The position numbers were made by a program, and so were the translations under genes. DNA of 5,707 nucleotides from Oscillospiraceae bacterium (GTDB lineage: Bacteria > Bacillota > Clostridia > Oscillospirales > Ruminococcaceae): assembly GCA_900768675.1 (NCBI GenBank), contig CAAGDT010000060.1:1-5707 (forward strand). The letters run 5' to 3'. Of this stretch, positions 1 to 4,489 are shown one piece after another; within the stretch, counting starts at the first letter, position 1, and each line of letters opens with the position of its first letter. The notes under the pieces are model-generated. The model was not told where the DNA came from and ran no database searches. It was given only the letters and a program-made list of their open reading frames with translations.

Positions 1-63
1 AAGTCCGTCGTCGTCGAAAATGGTGTCGTCAAAGTTATTGCCGAGGCCTGATTTCTTTGCCAT
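1..63 (-). CDS. parB: ParB-like chromosome partitioning protein, N-terminus only (cut by window edge)
   Basis: Only the first 21 codons are inside the window, starting at an ATG on 63-61 and running off the left edge. The peptide begins MAKKSGLG and continues into an Asp-rich stretch. An MAKK-x-GLG opening is common in chromosomal ParB/Spo0J/Noc proteins, whose first residues touch ParA and stimulate its ATPase. A ribosome binding site AGAAAGGA lies 7 bases before the ATG. The gene follows parA by 27 bases on the same strand, the usual parA-parB order, so the two are almost certainly one operon. The full protein would bind parS sites and load as a CTP-dependent clamp, but those domains lie outside the window. 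The Asp-rich stretch replaces the more usual GL-x-ALF continuation, so a ParB-like paralogue such as Noc cannot be excluded. The call rests mainly on position plus the first eight residues. Confidence 0.75.
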   Translation of the reverse strand, partial: MAKKSGLGNNFDDTIFDDDGL

Positions 64-90
64 AAATTATCCTTTCTTACACTTCCTGCC

Positions 91-885
91 TTATAACATT
101 TCTTCCATAGCCCTGCACTTTTTCAGTACTTCCTTTGCAAGCAGAGCGTAAGCTTCCGCGCCCTTTGAGGTGGGGTCGTAGTACATAATCGGCTCTCCGT
201 GGCTCGGGGCTTCGGAGATTTTTACGTTTCTCGGGATTTCCGTCTTAAAAATAGTGTCCTCGGGGAATTTTGACTTGATGCTCCGCATAACCTCACGGTT
301 TACAGTAAGCCGCTTGTCAAGCATTGTGAACACAATTCCCATAATCTGCAAATTGCGGTTGCTGGACTTCTTTACCCTCTTTACGGTTGCAAGCAGCTCT
401 GCAACGCCCTCTAAGCTGTAAGGCTCGCACTGCATAGGAATAATAATCCTGTCGCAGGCGGAAAGCCCGTTAAGGGCAAGAATACCAAGGGAGGGCAGGC
501 AGTCTATAATAATTATATCGTAATCGTCCTTTATCTGCAAAAGCGCTTTTTTCAGCTGAAGGGTCTTGTTCTCAAATTTCAGCAGGCGGATTTCCGCCTC
601 TGCAAGGCTTTGTGTGGAGGGCATAAGCCACACGTTCTTGTAATTTGTCTTGATAACAGCCTGAGCGGGTCTTACCTCGCCCATAATTACATCATAAGTA
701 GTATTTTCAAGGCTTTTCTTTGCAGCACCCGCATAGCCGTAGCCTGTTGTTGCATTTCCCTGTGGGTCAAGGTCAACCAGCAGCACCTTTTTTCCCATAC
801 TTCCGAGAGCGGCGCTTAAGTTTATCGCCGTAGTTGTTTTAGCAACTCCGCCCTTCTGATTAACGATAGATATAACGGTTGTCAA
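91..885 (-). CDS. parA: ParA/Soj chromosome partitioning ATPase
   Basis: Deviant Walker-type ATPase of the ParA/MinD family, which dimerises with ATP, coats the nucleoid and works with ParB to position replication origins. Counting from the start chosen here (264 residues; B. subtilis Soj is about 250), the Walker A motif KGGVAKTT is at 11-18 with both signature lysines K11 and K16. The A' motif VDLDPQGN is at 37-44 with the catalytic Asp D40. Walker B IIIID ends at D128. A PRNVKISEAPSHG segment near the C-terminus fits the conserved DNA-binding region. There is no N-terminal helix-turn-helix, so this is a Soj-like chromosomal type rather than a P1-type plasmid ParA. The start is a TTG at 885-883. 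The frame is open to a GTG at 930, but that codon falls on the predicted transcription start and inside a tandem repeat, whereas homologues begin at M-TTVISIVNQKGG. The residue after Walker B Asp-Cys is Leu (DCLPS) where Pro (DCPPS) is usual. Confidence 0.96.
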   Translation of the reverse strand: MTTVISIVNQKGGVAKTTTAINLSAALGSMGKKVLLVDLDPQGNATTGYGYAGAAKKSLENTTYDVIMGEVRPAQAVIKTNYKNVWLMPSTQSLAEAEIRLLKFENKTLQLKKALLQIKDDYDIIIIDCLPSLGILALNGLSACDRIIIPMQCEPYSLEGVAELLATVKRVKKSSNRNLQIMGIVFTMLDKRLTVNREVMRSIKSKFPEDTIFKTEIPRNVKISEAPSHGEPIMYYDPTSKGAEAYALLAKEVLKKCRAMEEML

Positions 886-896
886 ATTCCGAACAT

Positions 897-904
897 TCCT
901 TTCT
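897..904 (-). promoter_or_regulatory. parA ribosome binding site supporting the TTG start
   Basis: AGAAAGGA on the minus strand, 11 bases before the TTG at 885. The same octamer precedes parB, at a spacing of 7. The spacing here is somewhat long, and the non-ATG start suggests modest translation. The overlapping frame contains a four-codon ATG-to-TGA reading frame whose stop overlaps the TTG; this is probably chance because the binding site lies too close to that ATG. Confidence 0.55.
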
Positions 905-931
905 GTTAAGTCCACTCTTGTTAAGTCCACT
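904..931 (-). repeat. 13-bp direct repeat at the predicted parA transcription start
   Basis: The minus-strand sequence AGTGGACTTAACA occurs twice, at 931-919 and 916-904, with a 2-base spacer and a 15-base period. Both copies are exact. They begin right after the -10 box and cover the predicted start of transcription and the first part of the leader, a position where a bound repressor would block initiation. The repeat unit is not a parS site, which would be a 16-bp palindrome around CACGTG. It may be an operator or just a short tandem duplication. Confidence 0.6.
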
Positions 932-935
932 TTAA

Positions 936-964
936 ATTATAGCATATTATTGATTAAAAATAAA
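936..964 (-). promoter_or_regulatory. parA promoter (extended -10)
   Basis: On the minus strand a perfect TATAAT lies at 941-936, preceded by TGC at 944-942, giving an extended -10 element. At 17 bases spacing the -35 position (964-959) reads TTTATT, a poor match, which suits an extended -10 promoter. A/T-rich DNA at 965-980, including the palindrome TTTTTATAAAAA, could act as an upstream element. Transcription would begin near 928-930, giving a leader of about 45 bases before the TTG start of parA. It sits in the 45-base gap just downstream of the glycosyltransferase stop codon, so parAB have their own promoter even though no terminator isolates them from the upstream genes. Confidence 0.65.
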
Positions 965-983
965 GTGTTTTTATAAAAAATGA

Positions 984-2009
984 TTATAAGCTTTCGGGCA
1001 GCTTCCAGTTTTCCGCCAGTTCTGCATACCTTTCCGCATTTTCTGTATCTCCCGTCCTTTTAAAGCAATCGGACAGCATTAAAAGGCTTTCTTTTCCCTT
1101 GACGAAAAGGGTAACAACCGCTTCCGCCGCCTCTATTCCGTCGTATAGCCAGCAAAGCGCCTCGCCGAAGTTCTTCTTTTCGTAGAAATATTTTCCCGCC
1201 TCAACGCAGATTTCCGCACAGGGGCTTGCCGCCGCTTCTCTCATACAAAGGGCGAAAAAGTCGCTTTCTCTGCTAAGAATACGATAAGCACGGGCAAGAA
1301 CGCAGCGGGCTTCTCTGCGTTCATCATCTGTTCTTTCGGGGGAAGTCAGACTGCCCTCAAAGAAAGGAACCGCTTCCGCAAGGTCGGTTTCGTCACCCGC
1401 AATATAAAGCTCCTTTGCGTACATTGAGTGCAGCTTCTTCGGGAGAAAAACTCCCCGTGCAAGGGCTTTCTGAAAGGTCATAAAATCCCGCTTTGCGTGG
1501 CTGCCCTCCGCAAGGTGCATTATCTCAATATCGCTGTCGTAAACTACCGGTTCAAGCCGCACGGTTTCGTGAACGGGGTTTATCCATTCGAAGCTTCTCA
1601 GCCGCTTGAAAAGCTTAGGTCGAAGCTCACGGCGGGAGTTGTACACCGTATTTTCCTCCATAAGATTGAGGTAGTACATCTGCACAATCTCAATTTCCGG
1701 AAGAAGCACCTGCTTAACCTTTTTGAAAAGCTCAATATTCTTTTTGTCAATAACCTCGTCTGCATCGGCGGTGTATATGTAGTCCATTTTCGCCTTCCCG
1801 AAGACGAAATTTCTCGCCGCAGCAAAGTCATCAATCCACTTGAAATCGTATATTTTATCGGTATAGCGGCGGGCAAGCTCCTTTGTGCCGTCGGTTGAGC
1901 CTGTATCCGCAATAATTATCTCGTCCGCTATGGGCAGCAGGCTTTCAAGGCAGGCGGCAAGCCGCTTTTCCTCGTTTTTTACTATCATACAAACGCTTAT
2001 TGTGGGCAT
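984..2009 (-). CDS. Family 2 glycosyltransferase with C-terminal TPR-like helical region
   Basis: A 341-residue cytosolic glycosyltransferase of GT-A fold, predicted to move a sugar from a nucleotide-sugar donor to an unknown acceptor. The N-terminus SVCMIVKNEE (5-14) is the family opening. The nucleotide-binding loop is IIADTGSTDGT (32-42). The metal-binding DxD motif is DAD at 82-84, followed by E85. RPKLFKR (130-136) and WINPVHETV (142-150) are typical of the TPR-linked subgroup. Residues from about 190 to 335 are Ala/Leu/Glu-rich amphipathic helices resembling TPR units, likely for protein contact. There is no membrane segment or signal peptide, unlike GT2 enzymes of polysaccharide synthesis. 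The ATG is supported by GGAGGAG 4 bases upstream. The gene starts 27 bases after the prmA stop and is probably co-transcribed with it. Relatives are often annotated as WaaE/KdtX-like, but a lipopolysaccharide role is unlikely in a Gram-positive. Acceptor and pathway cannot be read from the sequence. Confidence 0.92.
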   Translation of the reverse strand: MPTISVCMIVKNEEKRLAACLESLLPIADEIIIADTGSTDGTKELARRYTDKIYDFKWIDDFAAARNFVFGKAKMDYIYTADADEVIDKKNIELFKKVKQVLLPEIEIVQMYYLNLMEENTVYNSRRELRPKLFKRLRSFEWINPVHETVRLEPVVYDSDIEIMHLAEGSHAKRDFMTFQKALARGVFLPKKLHSMYAKELYIAGDETDLAEAVPFFEGSLTSPERTDDERREARCVLARAYRILSRESDFFALCMREAAASPCAEICVEAGKYFYEKKNFGEALCWLYDGIEAAEAVVTLFVKGKESLLMLSDCFKRTGDTENAERYAELAENWKLPESL

Positions 2010-2036
2010 TTTGCTCCTCCCGCTATACCTTGTCTG

Positions 2037-2996
2037 TTACTTAAGAACGATTGCGTTCCAGCCTTCCCGCTCTCTCTGCTCCGTTACTGTAAATCCTGCT
2101 TCTTTTAGTGCAGTAAGTACTTCCGCCAGCCTTTCGGTTATAATTCCCGAAACTATAAGAGTTCCGTTCTCTGCAAGAAAGCCTCTGAAAAGCCCGCTCA
2201 TAGCGATTATTACGTCGGCAACTATATTTGCGGTTATAACGTTGTAGCCACCGCCTATCTTATCTCTTAAAGCCTTATCGTCGATTATATTTCCGCAGTA
2301 TGCCTTGTAGCTTTCCTTATCAAAGCCGTTCTTTTCAACATTTTCTGCGGCGGTTTTAACTGCGTTTTCAAAAATGTCCGCCATAACCGCCTGTTTTGCG
2401 CCGAGAAGAAGCCCTGCAATAGAAAGAATACCACTTCCGCAGCCTAAATCAAGCATACGGTCGCCATTCTTTATAACGCCCTCCAAAAGCTCCATTACCA
2501 GCCGTGTGGTGTGGTGCTGACCTGTACCAAAGCTTGATGCGGGGTCGATTTCAAGGATTTTCCGCTCGCCTATGTCTTTTACCTCTTCCCACGAGGGCTT
2601 TACAACAAGCTTACTGCCCACGTTAAAGGGCTTATAGTACTGCTTCCAGTTATTCGCCCAGTCCTCCTCACGGACGCTGTCTATTTCAATATCAAGGCTT
2701 CCGTAAAAGTCGGGATTTTCCGCCTTAAAGCCCGCAAGAGCGCCCTTGAGCTCGGTAAGGGTTTCAAGTCCCTGAGCGTTGTCCTGCAAATAGAGTGTGA
2801 TATGGGTAGGAACGGTTTTAAGACCCATAAGGCTGTCGTCCACATAGTCCCAGTTTGCGTCCTTGTTTTCAAGAAATTCGTCAAAGTCTGCGCTGTCGTG
2901 GATTTCAAAGCCGTTTATGCCAAGCTCCGAAAGGCGGATTATAAGTACCTCTAAAGCCTCTGATTTCGTGAAAATGTCAACCTGCAAAAAATTCAT
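2037..2996 (-). CDS. prmA: Ribosomal protein L11 methyltransferase
   Basis: PrmA uses S-adenosylmethionine to methylate lysines and the N-terminal amine of ribosomal protein L11 in the cytosol. The 319-residue protein has the usual two-part form. Residues 1-105 are the substrate-recognition domain. The linker carries EDWANNWKQYYKPF (111-124), matching the family's conserved W..WK motif. The Rossmann methyltransferase domain has DPASSFGTGQHHTT at 151-164, the SAM motif I LDLGCGSGIL at 182-191, and NIVADVI at 257-263, which corresponds to the PrmA active-site Asn-Ile-x-Ala motif. Length and motif order are complete. The ATG at 2996 has AAGGAG 5 bases upstream. In many Firmicutes prmA sits between dnaJ and rsmE in a heat-shock operon; here it leads a short operon with a glycosyltransferase, and neither dnaJ nor rsmE is visible. 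PrmA is non-essential in E. coli, so fine effects on translation are expected rather than a core role. Confidence 0.96.
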   Translation of the reverse strand: MNFLQVDIFTKSEALEVLIIRLSELGINGFEIHDSADFDEFLENKDANWDYVDDSLMGLKTVPTHITLYLQDNAQGLETLTELKGALAGFKAENPDFYGSLDIEIDSVREEDWANNWKQYYKPFNVGSKLVVKPSWEEVKDIGERKILEIDPASSFGTGQHHTTRLVMELLEGVIKNGDRMLDLGCGSGILSIAGLLLGAKQAVMADIFENAVKTAAENVEKNGFDKESYKAYCGNIIDDKALRDKIGGGYNVITANIVADVIIAMSGLFRGFLAENGTLIVSGIITERLAEVLTALKEAGFTVTEQREREGWNAIVLK

Positions 2997-3001
2997 AATA
3001 G

Positions 3002-3007
3002 CTCCTT
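3002..3007 (-). promoter_or_regulatory. prmA: prmA ribosome binding site
   Basis: AAGGAG on the minus strand, 5 bases before the ATG at 2996. It is a strong match to the anti-Shine-Dalgarno sequence and confirms the start of prmA. Confidence 0.75.
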
Positions 3008-3037
3008 ATTTCAGCAATAATCGGTATTTCAACTACT

Positions 3038-3066
3038 ATTATGCACCATTTCCGTAAAAAAAGCAA
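3038..3066 (-). promoter_or_regulatory. Predicted prmA promoter
   Basis: On the minus strand the -35 box TTGCTT (3066-3061), a 17-base spacer, and the -10 box CATAAT (3043-3038) give a reasonable sigma-A-type promoter. Transcription would start near 3031, leaving a leader of about 35 bases with the AAGGAG site. It would drive prmA and the glycosyltransferase. I see no CIRCE-type heat-shock repeat. Confidence 0.5.
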
Positions 3067-3088
3067 TAGCCGAAGCGAAATTCTGCGT

Positions 3089-3102
3089 AAAACAGCTGTT
3101 TT
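3089..3102. repeat. Perfect 14-bp palindrome in the divergent promoter region
   Basis: AAAACAGCTGTTTT equals its own reverse complement over all 14 bases. It lies 23 bases upstream of the prmA -35 box and about 60 bases upstream of the surface gene -35 box, so a bound dimeric regulator could affect either gene. The arms are A/T runs around CAGCTG and no T-run follows in a way that makes a terminator. I do not recognise it as a known operator. Confidence 0.5.
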
Positions 3103-3145
3103 TCCCGTCAAATAACTCAATAAAACCAAAAAGCAGAGGAGAATT

Positions 3146-3161
3146 TAGTAAAAAATTACTA
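3146..3161. repeat. Inverted repeat touching the surface gene -35 box
   Basis: TAGTAA and TTACTA form exact 6-bp arms around AAAA, and the right arm ends on the base directly before the -35 hexamer at 3162. A regulator dimer bound here would contact or cover the polymerase site. The A-tract core could alternatively serve as an UP element or a bend, in which case the symmetry is incidental. Confidence 0.45.
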
Positions 3162-3190
3162 TTGAAATTGCTTTACAAATTGTTTACAAT
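3162..3190 (+). promoter_or_regulatory. Predicted promoter of the surface protein gene
   Basis: The -35 box TTGAAA (3162-3167) and -10 box TACAAT (3185-3190) are separated by exactly 17 bases, each one mismatch from consensus. A second overlapping pair, TTTACA (3172-3177) and TATATT (3194-3199) with 16 bases between, is also possible. Either gives a leader of about 35-43 bases before the ATG at 3240. Confidence 0.65.
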
Positions 3191-3239
3191 AGTTATATTG
3201 CCTTATTGGGTTTATATTGAAGAAAGGACAGGAACATTT

Positions 3240-4241
3240 ATGAAGATAAAAAGAATAGCTGCGGCGGCTTTAGCTTCCGCCCTTGCAGCAGCAGCCCTTA
3301 CCTCCGCAGCTTATGCAGCAACAGCGGCAGAGCTTATGGAAAACGGGGAAGAGCTGGTACTTGTTCCCGGCGATACTAAGGAGCTTGTTACCGTTGGTAC
3401 AGGTGTTTCGGTAAATTTCAACAAGGAAGCTACCTACTCCGGAACAGTAGGCGGAGAGAACAACGGCGAATGGCTTCTCGGCGGCGACTCCACCGATACG
3501 GGAATTACAATCGAGAATTTCAAGAAATATCAGTACTTAGAGGTTGACTACGAGTATTCCTGCGATACTGAAGGCGCTGAGCCTGTCGAAGGCGTTATGC
3601 TTGGTATTGCCTTTAAAATCCGTATAGGCGGCAGGCTTGACGACTCAAAGGCGGCTATTTACTACGACTACACCCCCGAAACCTGGGTGCCTTACGGTCC
3701 CGACGGTACAAACGGCAGAGGTACTTCCATAAATTCCCTTGAAAATATTTACAGAACCCAGCTTAAAACCGAGGGAACAATAAGTATTCCTGTTGAGGAG
3801 CTTATCTCAATATGGGAGCCTGACTCCGAGTTCATTCTCGGTATAGGCTTTGGCGCTGACAACAATACTTATGTTTCCGACGAGGCTAAGAAGGAAAAGC
3901 AGAAGTACAAGGTAATCTGCAAGGCTGTACGTCTTACAAACGAGCAGTCTGAAAACGCTGCTGCCAACTACCTCAAGGGCGTTCCCGAGGAGACGGAGGA
4001 AGCTCCCGCAGAAACAACGGCTGCCGAAACCACAGCAGCTCCCGAAACAACTCCTGCGGAAACAACAGCGGCAGAAACCACAGCTGCGCCCGAAACAACT
4101 GCTGCTCCTGCGGCAAATCCCGCTCCCGCTGCTCCTGCGGCTGACAATACGGGGCTTATGATAGTACTTATTGTTGCGGTTGTTGTTATTGTTGCGGCAG
4201 TAATCGGTATTATTATTGCACTCGGAAAGAAAAAGAAGTAA
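3240..4241 (+). CDS. Exported, C-terminally membrane-anchored protein of unknown function with Thr/Ala/Pro linker
   Basis: I do not recognise the family. The 333-residue product has a signal peptide at 1-26 (basic MKIKR, Ala/Leu core, AYA cleavage site before A27). A globular part spans about 27-245 and is rich in Gly, Tyr and acidic residues. A low-complexity Glu/Thr/Ala/Pro linker at 250-302 contains two 16-residue repeats. A hydrophobic helix at 305-329 is followed by KKKK at the C-terminus. This predicts a type I membrane protein with the globular part outside. No LPxTG-like sortase motif is visible, so it stays in the membrane. Segments such as FKKYQYLEVDYEY (94-106), FILGIGFG (198-205) and YKVICKAVRL (223-232) alternate like strands of a beta-sandwich, so a carbohydrate-binding-type jelly roll is a guess. 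C108 and C227 are the only cysteines and could pair. The ATG at 3240 is preceded by AGGA 6 bases away. The gene is monocistronic, with its own promoter and terminator. Confidence 0.88.
   Translation: MKIKRIAAAALASALAAAALTSAAYAATAAELMENGEELVLVPGDTKELVTVGTGVSVNFNKEATYSGTVGGENNGEWLLGGDSTDTGITIENFKKYQYLEVDYEYSCDTEGAEPVEGVMLGIAFKIRIGGRLDDSKAAIYYDYTPETWVPYGPDGTNGRGTSINSLENIYRTQLKTEGTISIPVEELISIWEPDSEFILGIGFGADNNTYVSDEAKKEKQKYKVICKAVRLTNEQSENAAANYLKGVPEETEEAPAETTAAETTAAPETTPAETTAAETTAAPETTAAPAANPAPAAPAADNTGLMIVLIVAVVVIVAAVIGIIIALGKKKK
4008..4103 (+). repeat. 48-bp tandem repeat, two copies, encoding the surface protein linker
   Basis: Two adjacent 48-base units (4008-4055 and 4056-4103) encode 16 residues each, AETTAAETTAAPETT followed by Pro in the first and Ala in the second. 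The DNA differs between the copies at several synonymous positions, while the peptide differs only at its last residue. That suggests an older duplication kept at protein level, or convergent linker composition. Such Thr-rich linkers are flexible and are often glycosylated in Gram-positive surface proteins. Confidence 0.8.
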
Positions 4242-4262
4242 AATATACGAAAATACATACTT

Positions 4263-4300
4263 AAAGCCCGAAAGGAATTTTTCCTTCCGGGCTTTGCTTT
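4263..4300 (+). terminator. Intrinsic terminator of the surface protein gene
   Basis: A 15-base arm at 4263-4277 pairs with 4281-4295 around a TTT loop, with a single A-C mismatch at the eighth pair. The stem core is AAAGCCCG against CGGGCTTT and it is followed by GCTTTT. It begins 22 bases after the stop codon on the plus strand. The minus strand lacks a T-run after the stem, so it acts mainly in one direction. Confidence 0.85.
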
Positions 4301-4431
4301 TCTTCCCTATCTCACAATCCTGTGCCTGCACATTCCCGTCTTACCGCACTCGTGACAGGTAAGCCTGCGCTTTGTCAAGGTGTGATAGCATAATCGGCGG
4401 GTAAAGTCACCCTGCCACAAAAAAAGACAGC

Positions 4432-4464
4432 AAAAAACGGAGCCGCATTTGCAGCCCCGCTTTT
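4432..4464 (-). terminator. Intrinsic terminator of glnN, possibly bidirectional
   Basis: On the minus strand CGGGGCTGC (4459-4451) pairs with GCGGCTCCG (4446-4438) around AAAT, using two G-T wobbles, and is followed directly by six Ts (4437-4432). Flanking AAAAG pairs with the T-run and lengthens the stem to about 14 pairs. The hairpin starts about 26 bases after the glnN stop. Read on the plus strand it is followed by CTTTTC, so it may also stop read-through from the surface gene. Confidence 0.85.
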
Positions 4465-4489
4465 CTACTATTCATTTTACTTTTTCGGC

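Larger units (their letters stand above)
2997..3239. other. Divergent intergenic region between prmA and the surface protein gene
   Basis: This 243-base A/T-rich gap carries outward-facing promoters for both genes, described separately. It also holds two inverted repeats, a perfect 14-bp palindrome at 3089-3102 and TAGTAA-N4-TTACTA at 3146-3161. I see no RNA gene or convincing small ORF in it. The surface protein frame is open back to a TTG at 3162, but that part overlaps the promoter and is not coding. An AGAGGAGAA stretch near 3135 resembles a ribosome binding site but has no suitable start codon after it. Confidence 0.7.
4242..4489. other. Convergent intergenic region with an unexplained central segment
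   Basis: This 248-base gap lies between the 3' ends of the surface gene and glnN. Terminators for each gene occupy 4263-4300 and 4432-4464. The stretch between them, about 4300-4431, is richer in G+C than typical spacer here. Its minus strand holds an open frame ending at TAG 4309-4307 that reads CHECGKTGMCRH near its end, with four Cys/His-type ligands in C-x2-C-x5-C-x-H spacing. The only start codon seen near it is a TTG at 4378, giving 23 residues and no convincing ribosome binding site. The segment also has an inverted repeat CTTACC (4340-4345) with GGTAAG (4358-4363). It could be a gene remnant, a small protein, a structured RNA or a dispersed repeat. Confidence 0.4.

Noticed and set aside
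965..980. TTTTTATAAAAA palindrome considered as a terminator after the glycosyltransferase
   Set aside because: The stem is all A/T with no loop, far too weak for termination; an upstream promoter element for parA is more likely.
1562..1577. GTTTCGTGAAC resembling a parS half-site near parAB
   Set aside because: The CACGTG core and the 16-bp dyad symmetry of parS are missing, and it falls on conserved VHETV codons of the glycosyltransferase.
1428..1898. Plus-strand open frame of 156 codons inside the glycosyltransferase gene
   Set aside because: It is antisense to a well-supported gene, has no ribosome binding site and shows no recognisable domain.
3162..3239. N-terminal extension of the surface protein from a TTG at 3162, giving 26 more residues
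   Set aside because: It overlaps the -35 and -10 boxes, has no ribosome binding site, and would bury the clear signal peptide that starts at the ATG on 3240.
3968..4258. Minus-strand open frame opposite the linker, reading as Ala/Val/Ser repeats
   Set aside because: It is the mirror of the Thr/Ala/Pro repeat codons and of the membrane helix codons, with no supporting start signal or family likeness.
3807..4331. Longer minus-strand open frame rich in Cys, Arg and Asn across the surface gene 3' half
   Set aside because: Low-complexity antisense of the repeat region, crossing the terminator; no ribosome binding site and no sensible protein features.
4395..4421. Stem GGCGGGT / ACCCTGCC considered as a third terminator
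   Set aside because: On the plus strand it is followed by A residues and on the minus strand the T-run precedes it, so neither direction fits an intrinsic terminator.
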